NCBI RefSeq assembly: GCF_001981305.1
Contig: NZ_MSCW01000007.1
Location: forward strand, 620,001 to 684,000
Reading direction: 5' to 3'
Source: Marinobacter lutaoensis
Lineage (GTDB): Bacteria > Pseudomonadota > Gammaproteobacteria > Pseudomonadales > Oleiphilaceae
Length of the DNA stretch: 64,000 nucleotides
The notes under the pieces were generated by a model that saw nothing but the letters and a program-made list of their open reading frames with translations, was not told where the DNA came from and made no database searches. Shown in pieces: positions 20,552-30,773 of the stretch (the stretch's first letter is position 1; the number at the start of each line of letters is the position of its first letter). Made by a program: the position numbers and the translations under genes.

Positions 20552-22228
20552 ATGACCGGAAAGAAAAAAACCGCCCAGGCCTCGATCGAGGCGATGTATC
20601 GCGTGTTCACCGTGCCCGAGGCACCGGACTCCACGCTCAGTCGCATTGATCAGGACATTTCCCGCAACCTCGCCGGCTTCCTGCAGGAACACATCGTGGC
20701 GGTCGAGCGGGACTTGGCCGAGGTGGAGAAGGACTTCGCCGACTACAACATTCCCGAGAAACCGATTTTCGTCTCGGAACAAGCGCAGTTCCTGCTCGAC
20801 AAGCTGGTGGCCAATTCCGTACACACCGCCTCGCCCGCCTTCATCGGTCACATGACCTCGGCACTGCCCTATTTCATGCTGCCGTTGTCCAAGATCATGA
20901 TCGCCCTGAACCAGAATCTGGTGAAGACGGAAACCTCCAAGGCGTTCACACCCATGGAGCGCCAGGTGCTGGGCATGATCCACCGGCTGGTGTACCAGGA
21001 GGATGGCGCCTTTTACCGAAAATGGATGCACGACCCCCGGCACACCCTGGGCGTGATGTGTTCCGGCGGCACCATCGCCAATCTGACCGCCCTCTGGGTC
21101 GCCCGCAACCACGCATTCCCCGCCGAGGGCAGCTTCCGCGGCCTGCATCAGGAAGGACTGTACCGGGCCCTCAAGTACTACGGTTACGAGGGAGCCGCCA
21201 TACTGGTCTCCAAGCGCGGGCACTACTCGCTGCGCAAGGCGGCCGATGTCCTGGGCTTCGGCCGCGACGCGCTGGTGTCGGTGGAGACCGACGATGACAA
21301 CCGGATCCTGCCGGACGCGCTGCGGGAGAAATGCCTGGAGTTGCAGAAGCAGAAGATCAAGGTCCTGGCCATCTGCGGTGTCGCTGGCACCACCGAAACC
21401 GGCAACGTCGACCCCCTGGACGCCGTGGCGGACATCGCCCGTGAGTTCGGCGCCCACTACCACGTGGACGCAGCCTGGGGCGGCCCGACCCTGTTCTCCC
21501 GCAGCCACAAGCACTTGCTGCGGGGCATCGAAAAGGCCGACTCGGTCACCTTCGACGCCCACAAACAACTGTACGTGCCCATGGGCGCCGGCTTGGTGGT
21601 GTTCAAGGACCCGGCGCTGGCATCCTCGGTGGAACACCACGCCCAGTACATCATCCGCAAGGGCTCCCGGGACTTGGGCAGCACCACCCTGGAAGGCTCG
21701 CGCCCCGGCATGTCCATGCTGATCCACTCCGGCCTGCGCATCCTGGGCCGGGAAGGCTACGAAATCCTGATCGACCAGGGCATCGAGAAGGCCCGGACCT
21801 TCGCCGGAATGATCGATGCCGAGCCCGACTTCGAGCTGGTCACCCGACCGGAACTCAACATCCTCACCTACCGCTACTGCCCGGAACCGGTGCAGCGGGC
21901 CTTGGCCCTGGCCGATGAGTTCCAGGCGGAGAAAATGAACACCTGCCTGAACCGGATCACCAAGTTCATCCAGAAAACCCAGCGGGAACGGGGCAAGGCG
22001 TTCGTGTCACGTACCCGGCTGGAGCCGGCCCGCTACTACCATTTCCCCTGCATCGTGTTCCGGGTGGTTCTGGCCAACCCGCTGACCACACGGGACATTC
22101 TCGCAGACATTTTGAAGGAACAGCGGATGCTCGCCCAGGAGGAGGGCATCGCCGACGAAATGTCGATCCTGCATCAGATGGCGGAAGCGGTGCTGAAACA
22201 GCGCCAGCCGGGGGCGCGTCAGGCCTGA
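20552..22228 (+). CDS. panP: Pyridoxal-dependent aspartate 1-decarboxylase PanP
   Basis: PLP group-II decarboxylase making beta-alanine from aspartate, the precursor of pantothenate. The 558-residue sequence carries VHTASPAFIGHMTSALPYFM, GVAGTTETGNVDPL, HVDAAWGGPTLFS and the PLP-binding Lys in TFDAHKQLYVPMG. This is the Vibrio/Marinobacter-type enzyme that substitutes for PanD, rather than a true glutamate decarboxylase. The start ATG 20552 lacks a strong Shine-Dalgarno but matches the family N-terminus. It connects functionally with coaBC and coaD. Confidence 0.9.
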   Translation: MTGKKKTAQASIEAMYRVFTVPEAPDSTLSRIDQDISRNLAGFLQEHIVAVERDLAEVEKDFADYNIPEKPIFVSEQAQFLLDKLVANSVHTASPAFIGHMTSALPYFMLPLSKIMIALNQNLVKTETSKAFTPMERQVLGMIHRLVYQEDGAFYRKWMHDPRHTLGVMCSGGTIANLTALWVARNHAFPAEGSFRGLHQEGLYRALKYYGYEGAAILVSKRGHYSLRKAADVLGFGRDALVSVETDDDNRILPDALREKCLELQKQKIKVLAICGVAGTTETGNVDPLDAVADIAREFGAHYHVDAAWGGPTLFSRSHKHLLRGIEKADSVTFDAHKQLYVPMGAGLVVFKDPALASSVEHHAQYIIRKGSRDLGSTTLEGSRPGMSMLIHSGLRILGREGYEILIDQGIEKARTFAGMIDAEPDFELVTRPELNILTYRYCPEPVQRALALADEFQAEKMNTCLNRITKFIQKTQRERGKAFVSRTRLEPARYYHFPCIVFRVVLANPLTTRDILADILKEQRMLAQEEGIADEMSILHQMAEAVLKQRQPGARQA

Positions 22229-22251
22229 GCCGGGCGAACGGCGCGCCCGGC
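22229..22251. terminator. GC-rich hairpin after panP (possible terminator)
   Basis: GCCGGGCG (22229-22236) pairs with CGCCCGGC (22244-22251). It starts at the panP stop, between convergent genes. There is no T-run, so intrinsic termination is uncertain. Confidence 0.4.
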
Positions 22252-22266
22252 GGCCCTGGAGGAGGG

Positions 22267-22533
22267 TCAGTAGAGGGCTTCCTCGTCGTCCAGGACGTCG
22301 TGCAGAATGTCCAGGAACATGCGGTCTGCCTCGCTCCAGTTTTCCGGGATCCGGATCGTCGTGGTGGCACTGATTTCCCGGGCGATCAGCTCGTCGGCGT
22401 TGGGCTGCCCCCGGTACTTTCGGGCAACTTCCATCGACTTCACGGCGATGGTGGGATCGCTCAGCACCTTCTTGATGAAGATCCTCAGCTCCTCAATCAT
22501 CTTGGCCTGACGGCTCTCAACGGATGTACTCAT
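22267..22533 (-). CDS. Conserved-looking hypothetical protein, 88 aa
   Basis: I do not recognise a family. The protein is soluble, with no signal peptide or cysteines. Its charged N-terminal half looks helical (QAKMIEELRIFIKKVL, VKSMEVARKYRG); the acidic C-terminus (WSEADRMFLDILHDVLDDEEALY) also looks helical. GGGGAG lies eight bases before the ATG. It is downstream of pit on the same strand with a 91-base gap holding a GGGGGTG/CACCCCC hairpin, and convergent with panP. Confidence 0.75.
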   Translation of the reverse strand: MSTSVESRQAKMIEELRIFIKKVLSDPTIAVKSMEVARKYRGQPNADELIAREISATTTIRIPENWSEADRMFLDILHDVLDDEEALY

Positions 22534-22624
22534 AGATCACTCCCCGGAGACAGGTGGCTCGGGGGTGAACCACCCCCTTGTTGTTTCATTGTATGACCAA
22601 ACCGGCGTTATACAACCGACCGCC

Positions 22625-24187
22625 TCAGATCAGCAAGCCGCGCAGGGTAAAGAACACCAGTGCCGCCATCACCGCCGATGCCGGAACGGTGATCACCCAG
22701 GCAGCAGCGATCCGGACCAGGTGCGAGCGTTTCACCATTTCTTCCCGGTAGATCTTCTTCAGCCGCTTGCGCTCGGACTTGGACAGCGGCACCTGCCGCT
22801 TGTTCTTCTTGGCCTGTTTCAGCAGCCGCTCCATCTCCTCCACCGACGCACTGCGGAAATCATCCAGGAACGGCTGCAGCCGACGCTGCTCGTCCGGATC
22901 GTGCTGCTCCAGAATCTTGTGCAACTGGGTGGCGTAGTTACGCTTGAGGTATTCGCGCAGGAAACCGACCCCGAACACGCCGCCGATGGCTATGTGGGTG
23001 GAACTCACCGGCAGGCCGAGCTGGGACGCCAGAATGACCGTCAGCGCCGCCGACAGCGCAATGCAGAAGGCCCGGGTCTTATCCAGCTCGGTGATCTCGC
23101 TGCCCACCGTCTTGATCAGCCGCGGCCCGAACAGCATCAGGCCCACGGCAATGCCCAGCGCCCCGATCATCATCACCCATAGCGGAATGCCCGCCTTGGT
23201 CACGACCGCGCCGCCGGCCAGGGCATCATTGATCGCCGCCAGCGGGCCGATGGCATTGGCGACGTCGTTGGCGCCGTGGGCAAAACTCAGCAGGGCCGCG
23301 GCGAAAATCAGCGGCCAGGTAAACAGGCCGTTGACCCCGGAGGCGCTGTTTTCCATGGTGGCCGCCTTCCGGCTGACCAAAGCCCGCACCAGGAAAAACA
23401 CCACCACCGCAGCCGCCAGCCCCACCAGGGAGGCGTCGACGAAGTCCACTTTGATGATCTTTTTCACGCCCTTGATCATCAGATAGGTGCCGAAGGCCCA
23501 GGCCATGACCGCCACCAGCCAGGGTACGAACCGCCGGGCGGCCGGAACCACGTCCTGGCGGTACAGCACCGTCTTCTTGATCAGGAACAGGAACAGGGCC
23601 GCCAGGGCGCCGCCGAGGACCGGTGAAATCACCCAGCTGGCGGCGATCTTACCCATCACCGACCAGTCGGCAATGCCCCAGCCGCCGGCGGCGATGCCGG
23701 CACCCAGCACCCCGCCCACGATGGAATGGGTGGTGGACACGGGCGCGCCCATCCAGGTCGCCAGGTTCAACCACAGGGCTCCGGCCAGCAACGCCGCCGT
23801 CATCAGCCAGACAAAGGCACGGCCGTCGTTAAGAATGGTCGGATCAATGATGTCGCCCTTAATGGTGGAGACCACATCCCCCCCGGCGATCAGGGCGCCG
23901 CCGGCTTCGAACACCGCCGCGATCAGAACCGCGGCTCCCAGCGACAGGGCTCCGGAGCCCACCGCCGGGCCGACGTTGTTGGCAACGTCGTTGGCGCCAA
24001 TGTTGATGGCCATATAGCCGCCAATGACAGCCGCAGCGACAAGCAGTAAGCTGTCGGGCATGCCCTTGCTGAACGAACCAACGGCCAGCCAGATGCCAAG
24101 CAGGAACAGCAGGCCGATACCAACCCTGAAGCGTTCCGTGGAGGGGCTGGTAAGCAGGGAATCCAGGAATCCGGTCGAACGGGCCAT
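22625..24187 (-). CDS. pit: PiT family inorganic phosphate transporter
   Basis: Low-affinity phosphate:cation symporter of the inner membrane, 520 residues and about 10-12 membrane segments. Both PiT signature repeats are present: GANDVANNVGPAVGSGA near residue 65 and GANDVANAIGPLAA in the second half. A central loop and a long basic C-terminal cytoplasmic segment follow the pattern of larger PiT proteins. No Pho box is visible upstream, consistent with a constitutive carrier that complements PhoB-induced Pst. Confidence 0.95.
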   Translation of the reverse strand: MARSTGFLDSLLTSPSTERFRVGIGLLFLLGIWLAVGSFSKGMPDSLLLVAAAVIGGYMAINIGANDVANNVGPAVGSGALSLGAAVLIAAVFEAGGALIAGGDVVSTIKGDIIDPTILNDGRAFVWLMTAALLAGALWLNLATWMGAPVSTTHSIVGGVLGAGIAAGGWGIADWSVMGKIAASWVISPVLGGALAALFLFLIKKTVLYRQDVVPAARRFVPWLVAVMAWAFGTYLMIKGVKKIIKVDFVDASLVGLAAAVVVFFLVRALVSRKAATMENSASGVNGLFTWPLIFAAALLSFAHGANDVANAIGPLAAINDALAGGAVVTKAGIPLWVMMIGALGIAVGLMLFGPRLIKTVGSEITELDKTRAFCIALSAALTVILASQLGLPVSSTHIAIGGVFGVGFLREYLKRNYATQLHKILEQHDPDEQRRLQPFLDDFRSASVEEMERLLKQAKKNKRQVPLSKSERKRLKKIYREEMVKRSHLVRIAAAWVITVPASAVMAALVFFTLRGLLI

Positions 24188-24243
24188 AGCAGATCAGATC
24201 TCGTGTTGGTCAAGATATCGTCAGGGCCTGGGGCCGCGGCGCC

Positions 24244-24272
24244 ACTATAAAGAGTTTGTCATGAAATTGAAA
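24244..24272 (-). promoter_or_regulatory. Possible pit promoter
   Basis: On the minus strand TTTCAA (24272-24267), a 17-bp spacer and TATAGT (24249-24244). The -35 is poor. It sits in the divergent spacer between pit and the diguanylate cyclase. Confidence 0.35.
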
Positions 24273-24383
24273 CTCAACCGGCCCGGGAATACGGGGCTTC
24301 CGCAAGTGTGACGGGGCACCGCGAACCCGGTGCCGGTTGGCGCATAATGAATCCGTCGCCAGAACAACGATAAGAATACCGCC

Positions 24384-25478
24384 ATGGCACCGAAGACCCG
24401 ACCGCGATCCGTCAGCCACCAGACCGCCGGCGCCCTCGAGGATGCCCAGATCTCGCGCCTGCTGACTTGGCTCTCAGTGGCCGCCATCGTCCTGCTGCTG
24501 GGCATCGGCGGCAAGGCCTGGTATGCCGGCCATACCCTCCATGGTGGCATCCTCTGGTGTTTTGCCGGCCTGGTGCTTCTGAACATGCTGTACTTCGCCC
24601 GGTCCGGCAACCGGGCCCGCCAGAAGGCCCACCTGATCCTGATCGTCGGCCTGCTGCTGGGTTACCTGATTGCGTCCGGTGGCGAAAGCAACACCGGCCC
24701 GCTCTGGTTCTACGTCTTTCCGCCGCTGCTGTTTTTCCTGACCAACCTGAAGACCGGCACCGCCATCCTGCTGCTGTGCTACCTGGGGGTGGTCGTGGTG
24801 TTCCAGTTTCCGGACCTGCCGTTCGTATCCGCCCACTACAGCACCGACTTCAAGCTCCGCTTCTTCGCCACCCAGGCATTCGAGGCGGTGTTCTGCTTCG
24901 TACTGGAAGCCGGCCGTCTGAAGGCACGCAACCAGCTGCTGGCACTCGCCGAGGCTCACGAACAGGCCGCCCGGACCGACGAGCTGACCGGTCTGGCCAA
25001 CCGCCGGGACATGCAGCAGCGGCTGGCCAGCGAATTCTCCCGCTATCAGCGCACCGGCCGCCACTTTTCCATCGCCCTGATCGACCTGGACCTGTTCAAG
25101 GACATCAATGACCGCTTTGGCCATGACGCGGGTGATGCGGTGCTGTGCCAGTTCGCCCAACAGCTGACCAGCCTGACCCGCCAGAGCGATCATGCCGCCC
25201 GTTGGGGGGGCGAGGAATTCCTACTGCTGTTGCCCGACACCTCACTGCTGCAGGCACTGACACTGGCGGAACGGCTGCGGGCCCGAGTGGCCTCGGCCCG
25301 ATTCGAGTTCAAAGGCCGGACGCTGCCGGTCACCCTCAGTGCCGGGGTCTGTTCCATGGCCAAGACGGACACTCTGGAAGACCTGTTGCGACAAGCCGAC
25401 CAGCACCTCTACAACGCCAAGGCCGCCGGCCGTAACCGGGTTCACCCCCGGGTCCGCAGCTCCGTCGCGCCGGTCTGA
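24384..25478 (+). CDS. Membrane diguanylate cyclase (GGDEF)
   Basis: Makes the second messenger c-di-GMP from two GTP. Residues about 30-185 form five or six membrane segments; a short helix (QLLALAEAHEQAARTDELTGLANRR) leads into a GGDEF domain. The active site reads GGEEF (about residue 275), and RQSD five residues before it is an intact RxxD inhibitory site, so an active, product-inhibited cyclase is expected. No recognised sensor domain. It is the synthesis counterpart of the two EAL proteins in the window. Confidence 0.92.
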   Translation: MAPKTRPRSVSHQTAGALEDAQISRLLTWLSVAAIVLLLGIGGKAWYAGHTLHGGILWCFAGLVLLNMLYFARSGNRARQKAHLILIVGLLLGYLIASGGESNTGPLWFYVFPPLLFFLTNLKTGTAILLLCYLGVVVVFQFPDLPFVSAHYSTDFKLRFFATQAFEAVFCFVLEAGRLKARNQLLALAEAHEQAARTDELTGLANRRDMQQRLASEFSRYQRTGRHFSIALIDLDLFKDINDRFGHDAGDAVLCQFAQQLTSLTRQSDHAARWGGEEFLLLLPDTSLLQALTLAERLRARVASARFEFKGRTLPVTLSAGVCSMAKTDTLEDLLRQADQHLYNAKAAGRNRVHPRVRSSVAPV

Positions 25479-25568
25479 ACCTCGCCTTGAGTCGCCGGGC
25501 CGGGGCCGCTATGATCGGGCGCGACCACTGGCCACCGGCCATCACCGGAACCATCGACAGGACAGACT

Positions 25569-26015
25569 ATGACACGCCTCCGCATTCTGGTCGGCAGCGT
25601 CTACGGAGGCGCCCTGCTGACCGCCCGAGCCATCAAGACCGACCTGGAGGCCGACGGGCACCAGGTCACCGTGCTGGAAGCGCCCAAACTCGACGACCTT
25701 CTCGACAACGACGACGCCCTGCTGGTGTGCACCTCCACCACCGGCCAGGGCGAGATCCCGCCCAACCTGCTGCCGTTCTATCTGGACCTGCGCGAGCGGC
25801 TGCCCTCGCTGGCTGGCCGGACGTTCGGGGTGATCGTGCTGGGGGACAGCTCCTACGGCGACACCTTCTGTGGCGCCGGCAACCTGATGGAGGAGGCGCT
25901 GCTGGAGGCCGGCGCGAGCCAATCGGGCGACACCCTGCGCATCGACGCCCTGGAAACCCTGGAGCCGGAAACCGAAGCGGTGCCCTGGGCCAGGACCTGG
26001 CTGGCGCAGCTCTGA
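25569..26015 (+). CDS. Flavodoxin (MioC-like)
   Basis: Short-chain flavodoxin of 148 residues that binds FMN non-covalently. The phosphate loop is GSVYGGALLTA; isoalloxazine-contacting loops are STTGQGEIPPN and LGDSSYGDTFCGAG. It closely resembles the MioC/YqcA group; MioC has been linked to biotin synthase electron supply in E. coli. The partner here is unknown. AGGA precedes the ATG. Confidence 0.9.
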   Translation: MTRLRILVGSVYGGALLTARAIKTDLEADGHQVTVLEAPKLDDLLDNDDALLVCTSTTGQGEIPPNLLPFYLDLRERLPSLAGRTFGVIVLGDSSYGDTFCGAGNLMEEALLEAGASQSGDTLRIDALETLEPETEAVPWARTWLAQL

Positions 26016-26112
26016 CCTCCCCCGGACGCCGTCACATCCGGCCACCCCCACGCTTGAGCCGCTGGCAGCGAGGGGTCATACTGCAGGACACAACAATAAA
26101 ACGTGTAGCCCC

Positions 26113-28668
26113 GTGACCCCAAAGCGCTGGTACCACCTTCTGACAACCCTGGCTCTGCTGGCCGTGCTGGCCTTGCCCGTTCAGGGCGCGGAACCGGGCG
26201 TGCAACCGGAGATCGAGTACCTGCGCCTGCCCCCGGACCCGCACCTGACCCCGGAGCAGGTCATGGCCACCGACGGCTGGCAGACGCTGGGGCCCCGGAG
26301 CCCCAACTTCGGCTACATACGGGACACCGTCTGGCTCCGTTTCAACGTCCCGGACGACCCGGCCCTCAACCTGCTGGAAATCAGCTACTCCCACCTGGAC
26401 TACATCCGGTTCCAGCTGTGGGCGGACGGCCGGCGTATCGCGGAGGAACGCACCGGCGATCAGGTGCCCTTCGCCCAGCGCCCGGTCCGGCACCGGAATT
26501 TCCTGTTTCCGTTCGAACACCGCCCCGACCGCCACTACCAGATCCTGCTCGAGGTCCGCAGCAACGGCGCCATGCAGATCCCCCTGCGGCTGTGGCACGA
26601 CAAGGCCTTTTTCGAGGCGGCCTTCGTTGAAGACTTGGTGCATGCGGTCTACTACGGCATCCTGATCACCGCCATTTTCTTCAATCTTTTCGTGTTCCTG
26701 GCCCTCCGGGAAAAAATCTACCTGCTCTACGTACTGTCAACTCTGGGCTACCTGCTGCTGATCGCCAGTCTCAACGGCATCGCCTACCAGTTCCTGTGGC
26801 CCGGTGCCCCGGACATCCAGAACCGGGCCATGCTGATCGCCATCCCCTTCGCGATGATCTTCACCCTCTGGTTCTCCCAGGCCTTTCTCAACCTGCGCAG
26901 CCAGAGCCGCACCCTGGAACGCCTGGTGGACGGGGTGATCCTGCTGAACCTGGCGGCCGGCCTGCTCACCTTCGCCACCGACTACAACACCGCTATCCGC
27001 CTGGTGGTGGCCCTGTCCATTCCCAGCTGCCTGCTGCTCACGGTCCTCGGCCCGCAGCAATGGCTGCGGGGCAACCGCCAGGCCGTTTACTACACCCTGG
27101 CCTGGGGCGCTCTGAGCCTGGGCAGCGCCGTCACCGCCGCCAACAAGTACGGCCTGTTGCCGGTGTCGTTCGTCACCGTCTATGGCATGCAGATCGGCTC
27201 GGCGCTGCAGGCGGCGTTGCTGGCCATGGCCCTGGCCAGTCGGATTTACCAGGAACGACAGGACAAGATCATCGCCCGGGAAGCGGAGCTGCGGGCACTG
27301 GAGGCCCGCCGCTCGGTCGAGCTGAAACTGATGGAGCAGGCCCTGCACAACCCTCTGACCGGACTGCCCAACCGCATCAGTTTTGAAATGGTGCTCAACG
27401 ACCTGATCATGAGGCATCCCGACAAGCGCCTGGGGGTCGCGGTCCTGAACCTGAACAATCTTGGCTCGGTCACCAAGACCCTGGGCCACCGCAACACCGA
27501 CCGCATTCTGGAGCTGACGGCCCAGCGTTTCAACGGCGAGGCCCGCCACCTGCCCGGCGCCCTGCCGATCGAACAGTCGAAATCACGCACCTTTTTCCTG
27601 GCCTCGCTGGACCGGCAGTCGTTCGGCCTGATCGTCGACGTCGACCGTGCCGAGGCCACGCCGAAGGCCGCGGTGCAGCATCTGGACACCCTGCGCCAGC
27701 CGGTGGACTATCTGGGCATGCAGATCCCCCTGGATGCCCGCCTGGGCGTGGCCCTGTTCCCGGACCACGGCGCCGACGCCAATACCCTGATCCGACGCGC
27801 CACCATCGCCGAGGGCAGTGAACGGGCCCGGGAACGGGGCATGGCGTACTACTCCCCGGCTCGAGATTCCTACAGCGCCGACCGCCTCACTCTGGTGACG
27901 GAGCTGCGCAACGCGCTGGAAAACCGGGAACTGGCGCTGTACCTGCAACCCAAGCAGGCCATGGTTTCCGGACAGATTGTCGGCGTCGAGGCCCTGATCC
28001 GCTGGCCCCGACGGCAACACGGCACGCGGCCGGACGAGATCATCCAGGTGGCGGAACAGACCGGGCTGATCAAGCCGCTGACCCGCTGGGTACTGGAAGA
28101 AGCCCTGAGCCTGCGCACCCGGCTCCTGGCCGAGGGCTGGCACCTCAACCTGTCGGTCAATATCTCGCCCAACAACCTCCGGGAACCGGATTTTCATCCC
28201 CACGTTCAGCGCCTGATGGCCAGCTATCCCGACCACAAGGGCGCGGTAATCTTCGAGATCACCGAAACCTCCATGATGCAGGACCCCACCAATTCCCTGA
28301 GGGCGCTCAACGCCCTGGAGCGGGCCGGTATCCGGATTTCCATCGATGATTTCGGGTCAGGGTATTCGTCGCTGTCCTACATCAAGCAGTTGCCCGCCAG
28401 CGAGATCAAAATCGATCGCTCCCTGATCGCCGACCTGGCAACCCAGCCGGAGGACCGGGTGATCGTGCAGAACACCATCGACATGTGCCACAGCCTGGGC
28501 TATCAGGTGGTGGCCGAAGGCGTGGAGGACGAAGCCACTGCGGAGATTCTCAGATCCATGGGCTGCGACATGATCCAGGGCTACCTGCTGACACCGCCAC
28601 GCCCCCTCGATGAGCTGCTGGCGTGGCTCTCCACGCCCCGCCGACAACCCGCGCTCGGGCTGGGTTAG
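26113..28668 (+). CDS. 7TM sensor protein with degenerate GGDEF and intact EAL domain
   Basis: An 851-residue inner-membrane protein. Order: signal peptide (1-26), periplasmic 7TMR-DISM extracellular sensor (about 30-175), seven membrane segments (about 180-380), short coiled coil, GGDEF-like domain (about 410-570) and EAL domain (about 595-840). The GGDEF signature is replaced by DRQSF, so no cyclase activity is expected. The EAL domain keeps EALIRW, NISPNN, EITET, DDFGSG, KIDRS, AEGVED and QGY, indicating an active c-di-GMP phosphodiesterase. The start is GTG 26113 without a clear Shine-Dalgarno. It overlaps the convergent tesB by 4 bases. Confidence 0.92.
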   Translation: MTPKRWYHLLTTLALLAVLALPVQGAEPGVQPEIEYLRLPPDPHLTPEQVMATDGWQTLGPRSPNFGYIRDTVWLRFNVPDDPALNLLEISYSHLDYIRFQLWADGRRIAEERTGDQVPFAQRPVRHRNFLFPFEHRPDRHYQILLEVRSNGAMQIPLRLWHDKAFFEAAFVEDLVHAVYYGILITAIFFNLFVFLALREKIYLLYVLSTLGYLLLIASLNGIAYQFLWPGAPDIQNRAMLIAIPFAMIFTLWFSQAFLNLRSQSRTLERLVDGVILLNLAAGLLTFATDYNTAIRLVVALSIPSCLLLTVLGPQQWLRGNRQAVYYTLAWGALSLGSAVTAANKYGLLPVSFVTVYGMQIGSALQAALLAMALASRIYQERQDKIIAREAELRALEARRSVELKLMEQALHNPLTGLPNRISFEMVLNDLIMRHPDKRLGVAVLNLNNLGSVTKTLGHRNTDRILELTAQRFNGEARHLPGALPIEQSKSRTFFLASLDRQSFGLIVDVDRAEATPKAAVQHLDTLRQPVDYLGMQIPLDARLGVALFPDHGADANTLIRRATIAEGSERARERGMAYYSPARDSYSADRLTLVTELRNALENRELALYLQPKQAMVSGQIVGVEALIRWPRRQHGTRPDEIIQVAEQTGLIKPLTRWVLEEALSLRTRLLAEGWHLNLSVNISPNNLREPDFHPHVQRLMASYPDHKGAVIFEITETSMMQDPTNSLRALNALERAGIRISIDDFGSGYSSLSYIKQLPASEIKIDRSLIADLATQPEDRVIVQNTIDMCHSLGYQVVAEGVEDEATAEILRSMGCDMIQGYLLTPPRPLDELLAWLSTPRRQPALGLG

Positions 28669-29525
28669 GACGAGCGCCGGCGGATCAGGGCTTCCTGGGT
28701 GGTGGAGGCCACCAGGACCCCGTCCCGGTTGTAGAAGTTGCCCCGGTTGAAGCCCCGGCCACCGGAAGCGCTGGGGCTGTCCTTGTCGTACAGCAGCCAT
28801 TCGTCCATGCGGAAATCGCGATGGAACCAGATGGCATGGTCGAGACTGGCCACCTGCATGTTCGGGCTCATGAAGGTGATGCCGTGGGGATTGAGGGAGG
28901 TGCCCAGGAACTGGAAGTCCGAGGCGTAGGTCAGCAGGCAGCGGTGCAGAACCGGATCATCCGGCAACGGCCCGAGGGCCCGGAACCAGCTTTGCTTGTA
29001 GGGTGGGCGCGGCTCCGGCCGCAACGGATTCATCGGGTCCACCGGACGGATCTCAATCGGCCGCTCACGGGTCAGGATGTCCCGCATCCGCTCCGGCACG
29101 TGAGGCGCCAGCAGGCGCCCCAGCTCCTGTTCCGACTGAAGACCGTCCGGCCCCGGTACCCGGGGCATCTCGAACTGATGCTCCAGCCCCTCTTCCTGGA
29201 CCTGGAACGACATCGAGCCGGTCAGGATCTCTTTGCCGTCCTGGCGCGCAATCACACGGCGCACCGAAAAACTGCCGCCGTCCCGCACCCGCTGCACCTC
29301 GTAGTCGATCGGCATGCGGTGGTTGCCCGGGCGCAGGAAGTAAGCGTGAAGGGAATGACAGAGCCGGTTCTCGACGGTACGGCTGGCGGCCATCAACGCC
29401 TGCCCCAGCACCTGCCCGCCAAACACATTGGGAAAGCCGAGATCCTCGCTGTCCCCCTGGAAGTGATCGTCGCCGATGGGCGAGAGGTCCAGCAACTCCA
29501 ACAACCTTCGTGTAACGTCCAGCAT
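28665..29525 (-). CDS. tesB: Acyl-CoA thioesterase II
   Basis: Hydrolyses acyl-CoA to free fatty acid and CoA; double-hotdog fold. Signatures are FGGQVLGQALMAA, YFLRPG and, in the second hotdog, SLDHAIWFHR, YDKDSPSASGGRGF and VASTTQE. The start at ATG 29523-29525 has AGGAG six bases upstream and gives 286 residues, the E. coli TesB length. A TTG five codons upstream is less likely. Fits with FadE and the aldehyde dehydrogenase in fatty-acid turnover. Confidence 0.96.
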   Translation of the reverse strand: MLDVTRRLLELLDLSPIGDDHFQGDSEDLGFPNVFGGQVLGQALMAASRTVENRLCHSLHAYFLRPGNHRMPIDYEVQRVRDGGSFSVRRVIARQDGKEILTGSMSFQVQEEGLEHQFEMPRVPGPDGLQSEQELGRLLAPHVPERMRDILTRERPIEIRPVDPMNPLRPEPRPPYKQSWFRALGPLPDDPVLHRCLLTYASDFQFLGTSLNPHGITFMSPNMQVASLDHAIWFHRDFRMDEWLLYDKDSPSASGGRGFNRGNFYNRDGVLVASTTQEALIRRRSS

Positions 29526-29599
29526 GCCCACTCCTGTCAAATCCTTAGCTCGCGAAGGAGTTTTCTACCTTAAGCAGGTCCGTTTCGCAACGACTAGGC

Positions 29600-30754
29600 T
29601 CAGGAATGAACGGGAGGCACCTCCCGGGACAGCGCCTGTTTTTCCATCGCGAACCGGCCAGTCAGGGCAAACCCCAGCAGTTCCCCGCCGGGGCCGCGGA
29701 ACAGGGCCCGGACGTCGGTGCCGTCCTGTTCCACCTGCCACTCCCCCTCGGCGCCCTCAGGCGGCGGGCACACGGCTGTCGGACAGCAGGGCGTCTTGAC
29801 CATCACCGGCATGGCGCCATAACGCACTTCCGTGCGTTCCCCCGCCAGAGTCTTCGCCAGGGCCTTGGCGCTGGCCATAAGCGGCAGCACGTACAGCAAC
29901 ACATGGCCGTCCACCTCGGCGCAGTCACCCAGAGCGTAAACGTCCGGTGCCGAGGTCTCCAGTGCTCGGTTCACCCGGATACCACGCCCCACCGCCAGAC
30001 CCGCATCCCGGGCAAGCTGGGTGCGCGGCCGCAGGCCGACGGCGGAGATGACCAGGTCCGCCTCCAGCCGCGCGCCATTGGCAAGACTCAGGCTGACGCC
30101 CCGCCCGGCCCGGTCGATCCGCTGCACCAGGGTACCCAGGTGGAAGCGCACGCCGAGATCCGCCAGCGACGTCTGTACCGCCCGGGCGGCCGCTTCCGGC
30201 AGCAAGCCGGGCATCACCGTCTCGGACGGGGCGATCACCTCCACCTCGTAGCCGCCGTTGCGCAGGTCATTGGCAAACTCGCAGCCAATCAGCCCGGCCC
30301 CCATGATCGCCACCCGTCGCCCCCCCGCCAGGGCCTGACGGAATGCCCGGTAGTCCACCAGGTCGTTGATCGCGAATACCCGGTCCTGGCCATCCCCCTC
30401 CAGGGACAGGCGGATGACATCGGCACCCCAGGCCAGCACCAGCTTGCGGTAGTCCAGCCAGGCGTCCCCCAGGCGCAGCCGGTGCGCCCCGGGATCGATA
30501 CCGGTGACCGTGGTGAAGGTCCGGATACGCACTCCGAGCTGTGCCGCCATGGCGTCGGTGGAGGCCTGGGCCAGGCCCTCGGCGTCCTTGTTTTTGGTAA
30601 AGCCGGTCGACAGCATCGGCTTGGAGTAGCTGATTCCGTCGTCGGCGGTGACCATCAGCACCGGCGTGTCCGGATCCAGTTTGCGGAACTCCCGTGCCAG
30701 CGAGTAGCCCGCCAGCCCGGTTCCGACAATCACGATGGGAGCCTGTTCCGTCAT
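29600..30754 (-). CDS. rubB: Rubredoxin-NAD(+) reductase
   Basis: FAD/NAD oxidoreductase that reduces rubredoxin. The N-terminal FAD site is [17 protein letters not shown], the NAD site [14 protein letters not shown], and the second FAD contact is [12 protein letters not shown]. It has 384 residues and a C-terminal rubredoxin-reductase domain. It lies 19 bases downstream of the rubredoxin gene; together they deliver electrons to alkane hydroxylases or to oxidative-stress enzymes. No alkane hydroxylase is in the window. Confidence 0.93.
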   Translation of the reverse strand: MTEQAPIVIVGTGLAGYSLAREFRKLDPDTPVLMVTADDGISYSKPMLSTGFTKNKDAEGLAQASTDAMAAQLGVRIRTFTTVTGIDPGAHRLRLGDAWLDYRKLVLAWGADVIRLSLEGDGQDRVFAINDLVDYRAFRQALAGGRRVAIMGAGLIGCEFANDLRNGGYEVEVIAPSETVMPGLLPEAAARAVQTSLADLGVRFHLGTLVQRIDRAGRGVSLSLANGARLEADLVISAVGLRPRTQLARDAGLAVGRGIRVNRALETSAPDVYALGDCAEVDGHVLLYVLPLMASAKALAKTLAGERTEVRYGAMPVMVKTPCCPTAVCPPPEGAEGEWQVEQDGTDVRALFRGPGGELLGFALTGRFAMEKQALSREVPPVHS

Positions 30755-30773
30755 TCGCCCGCGCCTCCGTCGC

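Noticed and set aside
24256..24273. TTGTCAT-GAAA-TTGAAAC as a Pho box for the diguanylate cyclase
   Set aside because: The second half-site matches only 3 of 7 positions and no -10 follows at 10 bp.
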